From Rhodospira trueperi (GTDB lineage: Bacteria; Pseudomonadota; Alphaproteobacteria; Rhodospirillales; Rhodospirillaceae): DNA of 64,000 nt. A program made the position numbers and the translations under genes. The notes beneath the pieces are model-generated. The model saw only the letters and a list, made by a program, of their open reading frames with translations. It had not been told where the DNA came from and ran no database searches. This document shows positions 15,708 through 25,838 of this stretch, in pieces (positions within the stretch are counted from its first letter, which is position 1; each line of letters opens with the position of its first letter). The stretch lies in NCBI RefSeq assembly GCF_900101965.1, contig NZ_FNAP01000001.1:558001-622000 (forward strand), given 5' to 3'.

Positions 15708-17012
15708 ATGCGGCTGTCGCGCTACTTCCTGCCCACGCTCAAGGAAACCCCCGCCGAGGCGCAGATCGTCTCCCACCGCCTGATGCTGCGCGCCGCCATG
15801 GTCCGCCAGCACGCCGCCGGCATCTACACCTGGCTGCCGCTGGGATTCGCGGTCCTCAAGCGGATCGAGCAGATCGTGCGCGAGGAGCAAAACCGCGCCG
15901 GCGCCCAGGAAATGCTGATGCCGACCATCCAGTCGGCCGAGTTGTGGCGAGAAAGCGGCCGCTACGACGACTACGGCAAGGAGATGCTGCGCGTCACCGA
16001 CCGGCACGCGCGCGACATGCTGTACGGGCCGACGGCGGAGGAGGTCATCACCGACGTCTTCCGGACCAGCATCCGAAGCTACAAGGACCTGCCCAAGGTC
16101 CTCTACCACATCCAGTGGAAGTTCCGCGACGAGGTGCGGCCGCGCTTCGGTGTCATGCGTGGGCGCGAGTTCCTGATGAAGGACGCCTATTCCTTCGATC
16201 TGGACACGGCGACGGCCCGCCATTCCTACAATCAGATGTTCGTCGCCTACCTGCGCACCTTCGCCCGCATGGGCCTGAAGGCCATTCCGCTGCGCGCCGA
16301 GACCGGCCCCATCGGCGGCGACCTGAGCCACGAGTTCATCGTGCTGGCCGACACCGGCGAGAGCGAGGTGCATTGCCACCGCGCCCTGCTGGAGAAGGCG
16401 ATCCCCGAGGGCGTGGATTACGACGGCGACCTTCAGCCCCTCGTCGACGAATGGACCGGCCTGTACGCCGCCGCCGACGAGATGCACGACGTCACCAAGG
16501 CGGCCACCCTGGGTGACGATCTGGTCACCGCGCGCGGCATCGAGGTCGGGCACATCTTCCACTTCGGCACCAAGTACTCGGCGCCGATGGGCGCCACTGT
16601 CACCGGGCCCGATGGCGAGCCCGTAACCGTGGCCATGGGCAGCTACGGCGTCGGCGTCTCCCGGCTCGTGGGCGCCATCATCGAGGCCAGCCACGACGAC
16701 CACGGCATCATCTGGCCGGAGTCCGTGGCGCCGTTCCATGTCGGCCTGATCAACCTGAAGGTCGGCGACGCGGCGACGGAGGCCGCCTGCGCGGCCCTGT
16801 ACGAGAGCCTTGGTCCCGACCGGGTGCTCTACGACGACCGCGACGAACGCGCCGGCGCCAAGTTCGCCGACATGGACCTGATCGGCCTGCCCTGGCAGGT
16901 GATCGTTGGGCCAAAGGGCCTGGGCAAGGGCGTCGTCGAGTTGAAGAACCGCGCCACCGGCGCGCGCGAGGAAATCTCCGCCGAAAGCGCGCTGGCCAGA
17001 CTGGCGGGCTGA
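15708..17012 (+). CDS. proS: Proline--tRNA ligase, short alphaproteobacterial type
   Basis: The protein has 434 residues. It begins [19 protein letters not shown] at the ATG 15708. Class II synthetase motifs are in order: motif 2 with [25 protein letters not shown], and motif 3 with [16 protein letters not shown]. The anticodon-binding domain follows at the C-terminus ([10 protein letters not shown] ... [13 protein letters not shown]). The roughly 180-residue editing insertion found in E. coli ProS is missing or reduced, as is usual in alphaproteobacteria, so mis-charged Ala-tRNAPro would need a separate editing protein. It is an essential cytoplasmic enzyme. Confidence 0.96.
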   Translation: MRLSRYFLPTLKETPAEAQIVSHRLMLRAAMVRQHAAGIYTWLPLGFAVLKRIEQIVREEQNRAGAQEMLMPTIQSAELWRESGRYDDYGKEMLRVTDRHARDMLYGPTAEEVITDVFRTSIRSYKDLPKVLYHIQWKFRDEVRPRFGVMRGREFLMKDAYSFDLDTATARHSYNQMFVAYLRTFARMGLKAIPLRAETGPIGGDLSHEFIVLADTGESEVHCHRALLEKAIPEGVDYDGDLQPLVDEWTGLYAAADEMHDVTKAATLGDDLVTARGIEVGHIFHFGTKYSAPMGATVTGPDGEPVTVAMGSYGVGVSRLVGAIIEASHDDHGIIWPESVAPFHVGLINLKVGDAATEAACAALYESLGPDRVLYDDRDERAGAKFADMDLIGLPWQVIVGPKGLGKGVVELKNRATGAREEISAESALARLAG

Positions 17013-17061
17013 TTTTGGCCATGGTTGCCCCGGACCATCCAGGCTGACGCGCCGCCATCGC

Positions 17062-17164
17062 CGTCATTGCGAGCCCTCGTCGCAGAGGAGGGCGAAGCAA
17101 TCCAGGGTAGACGGCCGTGTTCCTCGCCCTGAATTGCTTCGGCGCCTCGCGCCTCGCAATGACG
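17062..17164. repeat. 103-bp REP-like nested inverted repeat
   Basis: The outer arms are CGTCATTGCGAG at 17062-17073 and its exact complement CTCGCAATGACG at 17153-17164. Inner arms GAAGCAATCCAGGG (17094-17107) and CCCTGAATTGCTTC (17127-17140) also pair. The whole unit can fold into a long hairpin on either strand. It lies between proS and lolC, and a second element with the same ends is at 48102-48346. Similar CATTGCGAG...GAAGCAATCC repeats are dispersed in many proteobacterial genomes. Confidence 0.88.
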
Positions 17165-17216
17165 AAACAGGGCGGGTTGGAGACTGTTGCACCCTAACAC
17201 GCGAGTGTACCCGCCC

Positions 17217-18464
17217 ATGTTCTCCGCCTTTGAACGCATGATGGCCCTGCGTTACCTGCGCGCCCGCCGCAAGGAGGGCTTCGTCTCGGTCATCGCCGGG
17301 TTCTCGCTGGCCGGCATCGCCCTGGGCGTGGCCACCCTTATCATTGTCATGGCGGTGATGAACGGCTTCCGCCAAGACCTGATGGGCCGCATCCTCGGCT
17401 TCAACGGCCACCTGTCGGTCTATGGCGCCACCGACACCCTGACCGATTATGACCCGCTGGCCGATCAGATCCGCGCCGTGGACGGGGTGGTCTCGGTGAT
17501 TCCCACGATCGAGGGGCAGGTCATGGTCACCGCCGGCGGAGAAAGCCGGGGCGCCATGGTGCGCGGCGTGACGGCGGACCGCCTGACCGAGCGGCCCATG
17601 CTGGCCGGCAGCGTCATCGCCGGGTCGCTGTCGGACGTCAACGGCCGCGACGCCATCATGATCGGCGCGCGCATGAGCGAACGCCTCGGCGTGACCCTGG
17701 GCGACGACCTGACGCTGATTTCGCCCAAGGGCAAGGTGACCGCCTTCGGCTCGGTGCCGCGCATCAAGAGCTACCGCATCGCCGCCATCTACGAAGTCGG
17801 CATGTTCGAGTTCGATGTCGGCTTCATCTTCCTGCCGCTGGAGGCAGCCCAAATCTACTTCCAGATGCCCGACGCCGTCAGCTATCTCGACGTCACCGTG
17901 ACGGACCCGGATTCGGTGCGCGAGGTCACGGAGACCCTGGCCATTACCCCCCTGAACCAGGGCATCCGCCTGCGCGACTGGCGGCACACCAACGCCACGT
18001 TCTTCAACGCGCTTCAGGTGGAACGCAACGTCATGTTCCTGATCCTGACGCTCATCATCCTGGTCGCCGCGTTCAACATCATCTCCGGGCTGATCATGCT
18101 GGTGAAGGACAAGGGCCGCGACATCGCCATTCTGCGCACCATGGGCGCGACCAAGGGCAGCATCATGCGGGTGTTCTTCCTGGCGGGGGCCAGCGTCGGC
18201 ATCGTCGGCACCACGGCGGGGGTGCTGCTGGGGGTGCTGTTCTGCGACAACATCGAAAGCATCCGCCAGTTCCTGCAAGCCCTGACGGGAACGGAGCTGT
18301 TCTCGCCCGAGATCTATTTCCTCGCCACCATGCCGGCGGAGATGGACCCAACGGAGGTTGTGTCCGTCGCCCTGATGTCGCTGGGGCTCAGCCTGGCGGC
18401 GACGCTGTACCCGTCGTGGCGGGCGGCGCGGACCGATCCGGTGGAGGCGTTGCGCTATGAGTAA
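17217..18464 (+). CDS. lolC: Lipoprotein-releasing ABC transporter permease (LolC/LolE family)
   Basis: The protein has 415 residues. The ATG at 17217 begins [26 protein letters not shown], the typical cytoplasmic start of LolC/E. There are four transmembrane segments: one near residues 20-45, a large periplasmic domain to about 265, then three near 270-300, 320-350 and 380-400. It ends with [19 protein letters not shown], the standard LolC/E C-terminus. With LolD it extracts outer-membrane lipoproteins from the inner membrane and hands them to LolA. Only one permease gene is present, as in organisms that use a single LolC/E-type subunit as homodimer. It overlaps lolD by 8 bases. Confidence 0.93.
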   Translation: MFSAFERMMALRYLRARRKEGFVSVIAGFSLAGIALGVATLIIVMAVMNGFRQDLMGRILGFNGHLSVYGATDTLTDYDPLADQIRAVDGVVSVIPTIEGQVMVTAGGESRGAMVRGVTADRLTERPMLAGSVIAGSLSDVNGRDAIMIGARMSERLGVTLGDDLTLISPKGKVTAFGSVPRIKSYRIAAIYEVGMFEFDVGFIFLPLEAAQIYFQMPDAVSYLDVTVTDPDSVREVTETLAITPLNQGIRLRDWRHTNATFFNALQVERNVMFLILTLIILVAAFNIISGLIMLVKDKGRDIAILRTMGATKGSIMRVFFLAGASVGIVGTTAGVLLGVLFCDNIESIRQFLQALTGTELFSPEIYFLATMPAEMDPTEVVSVALMSLGLSLAATLYPSWRAARTDPVEALRYE

Positions 18465-19158
18465 CACCGCCCCCACGACGGCCCTCGCCCTCCAACACAT
18501 CCGCCGGGCCTTCAAGCAGGCCGACGCCCCGCCCCTGACGGTCCTCGACGGCGCCGATCTGGAGATCGCGGCCGGCGAGATCGTCGCCCTGGTGGGGCCG
18601 TCCGGCTCCGGCAAGTCCACGCTGTTGCAGATCGCAGGCCTGCTGGAACGCCCGGACTCCGGCGAGGTCCTGCTGGCGGGCGAGCCGGCCTCCGGTCTGG
18701 GCGACAAGGGGCGCACGCTGATGCGGCGGCGGTTTCTGGGGTTCGTCTACCAGTATCACCACCTGCTGCCGGAGTTCTCCGCCGAGGAAAACGTGATCGT
18801 GCCGCAGATGGTGGCCGGCACCGGTCGACGCGCGGCACGCGACCGGGCGCGGGCGCTGCTGGACCGCATGGGACTGGCGAAGCGCGGCCATCACCGGCCA
18901 GGCCAGTTGTCGGGCGGCGAGCAACAGCGCGTGGCCATCGCCCGCGCGCTGGCCAACGGCCCCCGGGTGCTGCTGGCCGACGAGCCCACCGGCAACCTGG
19001 ACCCCAACACCGCCGACGGCGTGTTCGCCGAATTCATGCGGCTGGTGCGCGAGGAGGGCCTCGCCGCCCTGATCGCCACCCACAACCCCGACCTCGCCCG
19101 CCGCATGGACCGGGTGGTGCGCCTCAGGGAGGGGAAGGTGGAAGCCCTGGAGAGGTGA
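18457..19158 (+). CDS. lolD: Lipoprotein-releasing ABC transporter ATPase LolD
   Basis: The protein has 233 residues. Walker [11 protein letters not shown]-loop region [19 protein letters not shown], signature [15 protein letters not shown], Walker [13 protein letters not shown] and the H-loop ATHN are all intact. The [10 protein letters not shown] wording is characteristic of LolD among MacB-type ATPases. It starts inside the end of lolC, indicating translational coupling. It converges with the DUF805 gene. Confidence 0.94.
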   Translation: MSNTAPTTALALQHIRRAFKQADAPPLTVLDGADLEIAAGEIVALVGPSGSGKSTLLQIAGLLERPDSGEVLLAGEPASGLGDKGRTLMRRRFLGFVYQYHHLLPEFSAEENVIVPQMVAGTGRRAARDRARALLDRMGLAKRGHHRPGQLSGGEQQRVAIARALANGPRVLLADEPTGNLDPNTADGVFAEFMRLVREEGLAALIATHNPDLARRMDRVVRLREGKVEALER

Positions 19159-19182
19159 CGCCGGCCCCGGCTGCGCCGGATC

Positions 19183-19821
19183 TCAGGATATCTTGCGCCC
19201 GAACGTACGCTTGGCCGGGAGTCCCGGAGGACGAGGCCCAGCCTGTCGCGCCGCCGGCGAGGAAGGCCGGGACGGCGTTGGCCTGTCCGGTGGCGGATAT
19301 CCGCTCGGTCGCGGTTCGGGGCTTATGGTGTCCTCCGCCGTGGTCAAAGCCTCGTCCAGGCCCTCACGCCACGTGACCTCGGCAGCCCGCCCGCCCCGTG
19401 CCGGCCCGGTGCCGCGCCGCATCGCCTCTTCGTCGTAAGACGCGTATCCGGTTTCCGGAAAAGGACCGAAACAGTTGGGTCCCTTTTGCGACGGCACGAT
19501 CAACAAACGCATCGCGAATGTCATATTCGCAATGGGAACCAGCGCCAGAACAAGGAACACCGCCGAATCACCGATATCATGAAGCCGCTGAACCGTCACT
19601 GCCGCAACAGAAAAGTAGTGCGGGATCAAGAACAGTAACAAAATTAACCCACTGAAGCCCTGCCTAAGATCTTTGTCATCACCGACGAATTCATCCACCA
19701 CTGGAAACACAAATTTGGGAGCCAGGAACAAGATCAGAAAGAAAACAATCGTTTGTAGCACCATCATCTTGAAGAAAGACGCGCGATTTCGCCGTCCGTC
19801 GAACGTGATCAGGCTGATCAT
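19183..19821 (-). CDS. DUF805 family membrane protein
   Basis: The protein has 212 residues from the ATG at 19821, which is preceded by a run of Gs; an in-frame ATG at 19833 is possible. The DUF805 pattern is clear: ITFDGRRNRASFF near the start, then three to four membrane segments (MMVLQTIVFFLILFLAPKF, GLILLLFLIPHYFSVAAV, VFLVLALVPIANMTF) and the motif TVQRLHDIGDSA between them. The last 75 residues are a soluble Pro/Arg/Ser-rich tail that the core family lacks. The GC content of the membrane part is visibly lower than its surroundings. The function of DUF805 proteins is unknown. Confidence 0.82.
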   Translation of the reverse strand: MISLITFDGRRNRASFFKMMVLQTIVFFLILFLAPKFVFPVVDEFVGDDKDLRQGFSGLILLLFLIPHYFSVAAVTVQRLHDIGDSAVFLVLALVPIANMTFAMRLLIVPSQKGPNCFGPFPETGYASYDEEAMRRGTGPARGGRAAEVTWREGLDEALTTAEDTISPEPRPSGYPPPDRPTPSRPSSPAARQAGPRPPGLPAKRTFGRKIS

Positions 19822-19968
19822 CCCGCCCCCCATCGATTCCGGCCAGCGCAAACCCGGCAAGGGGTTGAAATGATAGGCGCAACACGGTCAGATGGAAAGG
19901 CGGATTTCGCCTCGAAATTGTATGCTTGCGCCGAGAGCCCGCCGATCTTGCCCCTGTCGTCGTCACCC

Positions 19969-20712
19969 TCACGCCCGCGACAACCGCACCAACCGCTCTG
20001 CGGCGAGGATATCGCGGCGCAGCACCTCGCGGGCCTTCAGGGCCTCGCGATCTTCGCCCCAGCGTTCCATCTGGTAGATCTCGTCCAGGCGCGACAGGGC
20101 GAAGCACGTCTCTCCGTCCAGTCGCCCGTGCCCCAAAGCCAGCCCCAGCACCAGCGAACCGGCGGCACCGGCCGCGCACTGCACCCCGGTGAACGCCCAG
20201 TCGTCCAGCGCCTCCAACGCCACGCGCAACGCCCGCGCCGTCGCCTCCGGCTGGCGCAGCGGCATGACGCCAACGGTCACGGCCATGGGCGCGGCCAGGG
20301 CCTGCTCCGCCCAATCCAGCCACGGTTGCCACGCCTCCGCCTGCCGCAGGGCCAGGTCCGGCGGATCATCGGCGCGGTAGCACAGCATGTCCGCATCCAC
20401 GTAGGTCATGATCTCGTCCAGAAGCGCGGCGCGGCCCGCCGCCACGCGCTCCAGCGCCGTGTTGGCCAACTGGGTCAGGGGCATGGAATGAGGATCGACG
20501 TGATCGCCCTGGGCCGCCCACTCCTCGGCCACGGCCTCGGCCAGGGCGGCGGAGGGCAGGATCAAAACCCCCCGCGACGGTGAGCGCACCGGCCGGCCAT
20601 CCAGAAAAACACCATGGCCTCCGTCCTCCAGCCGAGCAACAGTGGCGGCGTCATAGAAACGGCGGGGCGAGGAGCCGGGGGCGAGCGGATTGGAAACCTG
20701 GGGTCTGGACAT
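19969..20712 (-). CDS. ATP12-family F1-ATPase assembly chaperone
   Basis: The protein has 247 residues. It starts with SPRRFYDAATVARLEDGGHGVFLDGRPVRSP, then AVAEEWAAQGDHVDPHSMPLTQLANTALERV, VDADMLCYRADDPPDL and WDWAEQAL-like helices, all typical of ATP12. In mitochondria ATP12 chaperones the F1 alpha subunit; alphaproteobacterial homologues keep a related assembly role. Its place downstream of the HAD hydrolase, pseudouridine synthase and crcB genes follows a conserved alphaproteobacterial gene order. Confidence 0.9.
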   Translation of the reverse strand: MSRPQVSNPLAPGSSPRRFYDAATVARLEDGGHGVFLDGRPVRSPSRGVLILPSAALAEAVAEEWAAQGDHVDPHSMPLTQLANTALERVAAGRAALLDEIMTYVDADMLCYRADDPPDLALRQAEAWQPWLDWAEQALAAPMAVTVGVMPLRQPEATARALRVALEALDDWAFTGVQCAAGAAGSLVLGLALGHGRLDGETCFALSRLDEIYQMERWGEDREALKAREVLRRDILAAERLVRLSRA

Positions 20713-20770
20713 GGCCTCTCATCGCGCAGGAAACGGCGGATGGGCCTTCCCATCCGCCGGTGCGGGTTGA

Positions 20771-23533
20771 TCAGTCTCCGAACAGGCCGCCCAGACCTTC
20801 CCGGACGGCATCGCCCAGGGGATCGGAGTTGCCGTCCGACGCCGGCTGTTCGCCGGTCCCGTCGGCCCCCGATCCGCCCGAACCGCCACCGCCGCCCAGC
20901 AGGTCGCCGATCGCCTCGTTGATCGTGGACTCTGCGTCCTCGGCTAGGCCTCCGACGGCATCGGTGACGCCCCCACCCGATTCGCTCTCGGTCGAGTCGG
21001 CGCCGATCTGGCCCGGCTCCTTCTGACCCAGGGCGACCAGACACGGCTCCATCTCGCCGTCGTCGCCGGCGCCCAACAGATTGCCGGCCAGATTCTCGCC
21101 CAACAGGGACAGCCCGCCCGTGGCCACGGCCCCGGCGGCGCTGGCCGCCGTGCGCAGGCCCGTGGCGACCGCCTTTTCCGCGTCCAATTCGAGCGACGGG
21201 CTGGCAAACGGACCGACCACGGCGAAAAGTTCCACAAGCTTGCCGAAGCCTGTTTCCAGGCCGATGCCGGGACGCGGGCGCGGCGCGATCTTCAGGTTCA
21301 GGCGCTCCGCCCCCAGGTCAAAGGCGCCGCCGCCACCGACCACCATCTTGTCCGTCTCCATCGCAATCCCGTGATCGTTGGACAGCACGCCCCCCTGGGC
21401 GGTCATGGAGAACACAAGGCACTGGATCGGGGTCGTCGGCTCGCTGTCGCTGAACGGATTGATGACGTCTCCCAACTGCGTGAACACGTCACCGCCAGCC
21501 CAGTTGACCGCGCCGTTGTTCATGACGGCGTCCACCGTATGGACCAGAACCGATCCGTCCAACGATCCGGCGATTTGGTGCGGCGTGGCGCCCTGGCCGC
21601 GCAGCGACACGCGGAGTCGGGTCGGCCCGCCCTGAAGCGCGTCGGAGCCGGCGAAGGTCCGGTTCAGATCGCCGAGCGAGACATTGTCAGCGTTGAGATC
21701 CACCGCCACCGACGCCGCGCCGTTTCCAACTGGTGTCAGCGACACGGCGCCGCCGACCTGCCCGCCGGCAACGCCGGCCTGAAGCGGATCCACCGTCAGC
21801 GCCCCATCGTTCAGGGTCACGCCCAGGGTCACGCCGCTCATCTCGACGCCGTTGGGCAGAACCACCTGATCGGCGGTGATGGCAAGCGCTGTGTCAGCCG
21901 CTTTCAGCGCATCAAGAGGCAGCGGCGTATCCGGGATCATCGAACCGCCGGCGTTCCCCTGCGCCGGCGCGGACGAGCCGCCCGACCCGCCGGACCCGCC
22001 ACCACCGCCAGAGGCACCGGCCGTGCCACCGCCAGACAGCTCATCCAGATCCAGGAGCGGCGCATGCAACTGACCCGAGATCGCGGGGCGCGGCCCGCTC
22101 AACACCGCCTCGATGGCGCCGGACACCTGGCTGCGACCCAGGGACACCTCGATCCCCTCGGCCTGATAGCCGCCGCTGATGTCGCGGACCGACGCCCTGG
22201 CCGACAACGGGACCGGCAGGTCGACACCGAACCGAGACAGCGCTGACGGATCCGGCGCGTTAACCGCAACGTCCAGAGTCAGGCCTGACTGGGCCAGCAC
22301 GTTGGCAATGGCGCCCTTGGCCGTGGCCCGGAACCCGCCGTCCTCGCCGACGCCGGCGTCCAAGCCAGAGATCGCCATGGCCTCGGGCGAGCCGCTGATC
22401 GTGGCGGCCACGGAGAATGGTCCCAAAGCCGGGATCGCGACCGTCTGCCCGGCCTGTTCGGCGATGCGGGCCAGATCACCGACCTCGGCGCCCTGCGCCG
22501 TCACGGCAAGATTGATGCCCTCCACGACCGGCGTCAGGCTGGCGACCGACCCTTGCGCCGTCGTCTTCAAAAGGGGCAGTGACCCGAGCGAAGCGTCCAG
22601 ACCGTCCAGCGCCAAGGCGTCGGCATCGCCGTGAATCCGCACGGCCACGTCATAGGCGCCCAGGGCCGGCACCGCCATGTCCTGCCCGAGCGCCTTGGCC
22701 AGATCCGCCAGAGTGCCGATCTGCTCGCCCTTGGCGGTCACGGTCAAGTCGATACCCTTGGCCGCCGCCGGCTCCGCGATCTCACCGGCCACGGTCACCG
22801 TGGCCCCGCCCGCCGTCGCCGTCACGTCCAACGGCCAGGGCGATCCGCCCGGCGCGGTCAGAGCAGACAGCGGGCCAAGCGTGCCGGCCAGAGCGAAGCC
22901 AGCGTCGTTGTACGCGCCGGCGATATCCACCTCAAGCGGCTGATCCAGGCCCGAGCCCATCACCGCCGCGCGCTCCAGGGCGACGCGAATCGTCTGCCCC
23001 GTCACACCGTCGCGGTAGGTCAGCGCGCCGTTTTCCAACCGCACTTCCTGAACGTCGAATTGCGCGGCCGAGCCACCGTCCTCGCCCTCGCCGTCCCCGC
23101 CTCCGGTCGGTTCAGGCGCCGGTTCCGCCGCCGCGCTGGCGTCGCCCAACTGCCAGTTGCCCATGCCCTCGGCATTGGTCTCCAGCGACACGATGGGATC
23201 CACCAGCACCAGCCGGACCACGTTGATCCGCCCCGACAACAGCGGAATCAGCTCGACCTGCGCTTCCAGGCGGCCGACCGACACCATATCCGGATCGGAC
23301 GCCCAGTCGGCGTTGCCGATGGTCACATCCTCGACGACCAGAGCCGGGGTCAGCCCGATGGACAGATCCATCTCGCCGTCCAGCGCCACGTCGCGCCCGG
23401 TATTCTCCGCAATCAACGCGGCGATCCGGGGCCGGTATTGGTTGACGTCCAGCGTCATCAGAAAGACGCCGAGACCGGCCACCACGAGGAGCACAAGGCC
23501 CACGATCACGGACAGGATGGTGGAGAGTTTCAT
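20771..23533 (-). CDS. AsmA family protein
   Basis: The protein has 920 residues from the ATG at 23533 (MKLSTILSVIVGLVLLVVAG); an upstream in-frame ATG adds five residues. There is one N-terminal transmembrane helix (about 5-28), then the AsmA opening VNQYRPRIAALIAENTGRDVALDGEMDLS, a long periplasmic region built of repeated beta units, and a conserved C-terminal AsmA block that includes LRVSLRGQGATPHQIAGSLDGSV and ERLNLKIAPRPRPGIG. A Gly/Ser-rich linker lies near residue 510 and another low-complexity stretch ends the protein. AsmA-like proteins bridge the envelope and take part in phospholipid transport and outer-membrane homeostasis. It occupies a position between the HAD and ATP12 genes. 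Confidence 0.88.
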   Translation of the reverse strand: MKLSTILSVIVGLVLLVVAGLGVFLMTLDVNQYRPRIAALIAENTGRDVALDGEMDLSIGLTPALVVEDVTIGNADWASDPDMVSVGRLEAQVELIPLLSGRINVVRLVLVDPIVSLETNAEGMGNWQLGDASAAAEPAPEPTGGGDGEGEDGGSAAQFDVQEVRLENGALTYRDGVTGQTIRVALERAAVMGSGLDQPLEVDIAGAYNDAGFALAGTLGPLSALTAPGGSPWPLDVTATAGGATVTVAGEIAEPAAAKGIDLTVTAKGEQIGTLADLAKALGQDMAVPALGAYDVAVRIHGDADALALDGLDASLGSLPLLKTTAQGSVASLTPVVEGINLAVTAQGAEVGDLARIAEQAGQTVAIPALGPFSVAATISGSPEAMAISGLDAGVGEDGGFRATAKGAIANVLAQSGLTLDVAVNAPDPSALSRFGVDLPVPLSARASVRDISGGYQAEGIEVSLGRSQVSGAIEAVLSGPRPAISGQLHAPLLDLDELSGGGTAGASGGGGGSGGSGGSSAPAQGNAGGSMIPDTPLPLDALKAADTALAITADQVVLPNGVEMSGVTLGVTLNDGALTVDPLQAGVAGGQVGGAVSLTPVGNGAASVAVDLNADNVSLGDLNRTFAGSDALQGGPTRLRVSLRGQGATPHQIAGSLDGSVLVHTVDAVMNNGAVNWAGGDVFTQLGDVINPFSDSEPTTPIQCLVFSMTAQGGVLSNDHGIAMETDKMVVGGGGAFDLGAERLNLKIAPRPRPGIGLETGFGKLVELFAVVGPFASPSLELDAEKAVATGLRTAASAAGAVATGGLSLLGENLAGNLLGAGDDGEMEPCLVALGQKEPGQIGADSTESESGGGVTDAVGGLAEDAESTINEAIGDLLGGGGGSGGSGADGTGEQPASDGNSDPLGDAVREGLGGLFGD

Positions 23534-23671
23534 GGCATGGACCCTCATCTGCCGACCCCGGAACAGGGTCCTGGAGCCGAATGGACGGCATCGGCAACCG
23601 ATACCGCTCCTGACACCAAAAGACGAAAATGTGGCCTTCCGTGGGCGGGCGCGTGGCCGGGATGACGCGGC

Positions 23672-24388
23672 TCAGGCCCGCTCCGCCAGACGCGGCGGGG
23701 ACCCGGCCGACCAGGACAGGCAGCCCGGAAGCGCCGCGAAATCCGGCAGCACGAGACGGGCGCCGGCTGCCATCAATGCCGTCGGCGGATGGTACCCCCA
23801 CGCCACGCCCAGCGGATCGGCCCCGGCGGCCCGCGCCATCTCAATGTCGAACGTGGTGTCCCCGACCATCGCCGTGCTGTCCGGTTCGACGCCGGCCTCG
23901 GCCATGGCCTCCCGCATCATCGCTGGATGCGGCTTGCCGGGGCCATCATCGGCCGTCCGCACGGTGACGAAACGCCCCTCGAGACCGTGGCGCTCGATGA
24001 CGGACGCCACGCCCCGGCGCGACTTGCCGGTGGCCAGTCCGAGAACGCACCCCACCGCCTCCAGCGCGTCCAACACCGCGTGCACACCAGGGAACAGGGG
24101 TTCATGGTGGTCCGGACGCAAACGCAGGGTGGCGAACGCCTCCTTATAGGAGGCCTCGACCCGGCGCCGGTCCAACTCCGACGCCCCGGGCGTCACCCGC
24201 GCCACCGCCTCGCCCAGCGACAGGCCGATGACCGAGCGGGTGGCCTCGTCCGAAGGCGCGGCCAGACCGACCGCCGCACATGCCATGCGCATGGCCTCAA
24301 CGATGTTATGCTGGCTGTCCACCAGGGTGCCGTCCACGTCGAACACGACCAGACGGAGAGTCCCTGACCCGGCTGTGGCGGGCATCAT
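23672..24388 (-). CDS. HAD-IA family phosphatase, phosphoglycolate phosphatase-like
   Basis: The protein has 238 residues. HAD motif I is VVFDVDGTLVDSQ (nucleophile Asp and acid/base Asp), motif II is GLATGKSRRG, the motif III lysine is in GKPHPAM and motif IV is AMVGDTTFDIEMARAAGA. A helical cap sits between motifs I and II, the IA subclass layout. The substrate is unknown; phosphoglycolate is the usual default assignment. The start overlaps the end of the DUF2059 gene by four bases (ATGA), indicating coupling. Confidence 0.9.
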   Translation of the reverse strand: MMPATAGSGTLRLVVFDVDGTLVDSQHNIVEAMRMACAAVGLAAPSDEATRSVIGLSLGEAVARVTPGASELDRRRVEASYKEAFATLRLRPDHHEPLFPGVHAVLDALEAVGCVLGLATGKSRRGVASVIERHGLEGRFVTVRTADDGPGKPHPAMMREAMAEAGVEPDSTAMVGDTTFDIEMARAAGADPLGVAWGYHPPTALMAAGARLVLPDFAALPGCLSWSAGSPPRLAERA

Positions 24389-24819
24389 TCGGCCTCCTGT
24401 TCACGGGCATAGCCCGTCGCGGTCGCCCGCACGACGGTCATGACCAGAGGCATGACCCGTTCCGTGTACCGGCCCATCTTGCGGGCCACCGATTGCCCGA
24501 CGGGAGAGCCGAAGAAGTCCGCCATGGCCCGCAACTCGTCCGCCGAGAAGGTCTCCGTCAGCGCCGTCAGAACCGAGTCGCGCAGACCGTCGCGATCAAT
24601 CCTCAGAACGGCATAGTCTATGAAGGGCTGGCGGTGTTCGGGCGGCAGCATGCGCGCCACGCGAACGACGCTGGTCTCCAGGACATCGTCAGTCGGCACC
24701 GCGCGCTCGTAGCGAACGGCCTGTGCCCACCGGTTGGCGGCCGTATCCTCCAGGGCCAGCGCGCACGGCGCCCATACCATCGCGAGGACCGCAAGACAGA
24801 TCATCACCACACGGGTCAC
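24385..24819 (-). CDS. DUF2059 family secreted protein
   Basis: The protein has 144 residues. A signal peptide spans residues 1 to about 23 (VVMICLAVLAMVWAPCALA). The mature helix-rich domain ends with the DUF2059 hallmark FSADELRAMADFFGSPVGQSVARKM. The family is widespread and periplasmic, with no known function. Both ends overlap neighbours by four bases (pseudouridine synthase upstream, HAD hydrolase downstream), so the three genes form one tightly coupled unit. Confidence 0.87.
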   Translation of the reverse strand: MTRVVMICLAVLAMVWAPCALALEDTAANRWAQAVRYERAVPTDDVLETSVVRVARMLPPEHRQPFIDYAVLRIDRDGLRDSVLTALTETFSADELRAMADFFGSPVGQSVARKMGRYTERVMPLVMTVVRATATGYAREQEAE

Positions 24820-25814
24820 GGACCATCCTCCAGCGGTGGCGCGTCCTTGGGATTAAACCCGAAGGCCCGGAACGTCTCGGCCATGTGCGGCGGCAACGGC
24901 GCCTCGACCACCAGGGACCCACCGGCCGGGTGCGGCAGGGCCAGCAGGCGGGCGTGCAGGTGCATCCGCCTGGGCACCTCGACCCCACTGATGAAAGCCC
25001 CCTGCCCCCCGTACTTGCCGTCGCCCAGGATGGGCGTGCCCAGCACCATGGCATGGGCGCGAAGCTGGTGGGTGCGGCCCGTCCGGGGTTCCATCCACAC
25101 CCAGCTCACGGGTCCGGCGTCGTCCAAAACCCTGTAGTCCGTGACCGCCGGCTTACCGTCCGCCTCGCTCCAAACCATGCGCTCGCCCCGGGTTCCGGCC
25201 TCCTTATCCAGCGGCGCCCGGATGGTACCGGCGCGCGGCTTCGGCACGCCCACCATCAGCGCCCAATAGACCTTGCGCGTGGCGCGATCGCGGAACGCTT
25301 TGGTCAGGGCGCGCGCGGCGGCGGCGGAGCGGGCCAGCAGCAGTACGCCCGAGGTGTCCTTGTCGAGCCGATGGACCAACCGGGGCCGCTCTTCGCCAGG
25401 GTGTTGCTTCAGCCCATCCAGCATGGCGTCAAGATGCCGGGACAGGCCGCTCCCGCCCTGGGTGGCCAGCCCCGCCGGCTTGTTCAATACGATCAGCCAA
25501 TCATCCTGATGCAGAATGGCGGCGCGCAGGTCCTTCAGGTCAGCGTCGCTAAACCGGGGGGCCGACACGGGGCGCGACGACGCCCCGCCCTCCTTCACCG
25601 GAGCCGACGAGTCCAGCGGCGGCACGCGCACCATCTGACCGACGGTGAGCCGGGTGCTCGCCTTGACCCGGCCGCCATCCACGCGCACTTGCCCGGTGCG
25701 CAGCAGTTTTTCCAGCCGACCGTGCGACAGATCGGGAAAGCGCCGCCGGAACCACCGGTCGAGCCGCTGATCGGCATCCTCCGGCCCGACCGGTATGGTC
25801 TGCACTCCACTCAC
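24816..25814 (-). CDS. RluC/RluD-family 23S rRNA pseudouridine synthase
   Basis: The protein has 332 residues. The GTG at 25814 is preferred because GGAAGGA precedes it; upstream in-frame codons fall within a palindromic repeat. An S4 RNA-binding domain (about residues 15-75, DQRLDRWFRRRFPDLSHGRLEKLL) precedes the catalytic domain with WLIVLNKPAGLATQGG and the active-site Asp in RLVHRLDKDTSGVLLLA. GRTHQLRAHAMVLGTPILGD is the C-terminal motif. The wording fits the RluC branch, which modifies U955, U2504 and U2580 in E. coli, but RluC and RluD cannot be told apart safely. Confidence 0.92.
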   Translation of the reverse strand: MSGVQTIPVGPEDADQRLDRWFRRRFPDLSHGRLEKLLRTGQVRVDGGRVKASTRLTVGQMVRVPPLDSSAPVKEGGASSRPVSAPRFSDADLKDLRAAILHQDDWLIVLNKPAGLATQGGSGLSRHLDAMLDGLKQHPGEERPRLVHRLDKDTSGVLLLARSAAAARALTKAFRDRATRKVYWALMVGVPKPRAGTIRAPLDKEAGTRGERMVWSEADGKPAVTDYRVLDDAGPVSWVWMEPRTGRTHQLRAHAMVLGTPILGDGKYGGQGAFISGVEVPRRMHLHARLLALPHPAGGSLVVEAPLPPHMAETFRAFGFNPKDAPPLEDGP

Positions 25815-25838
25815 GGCTTGTCCTTCCGGTCTACTGAA

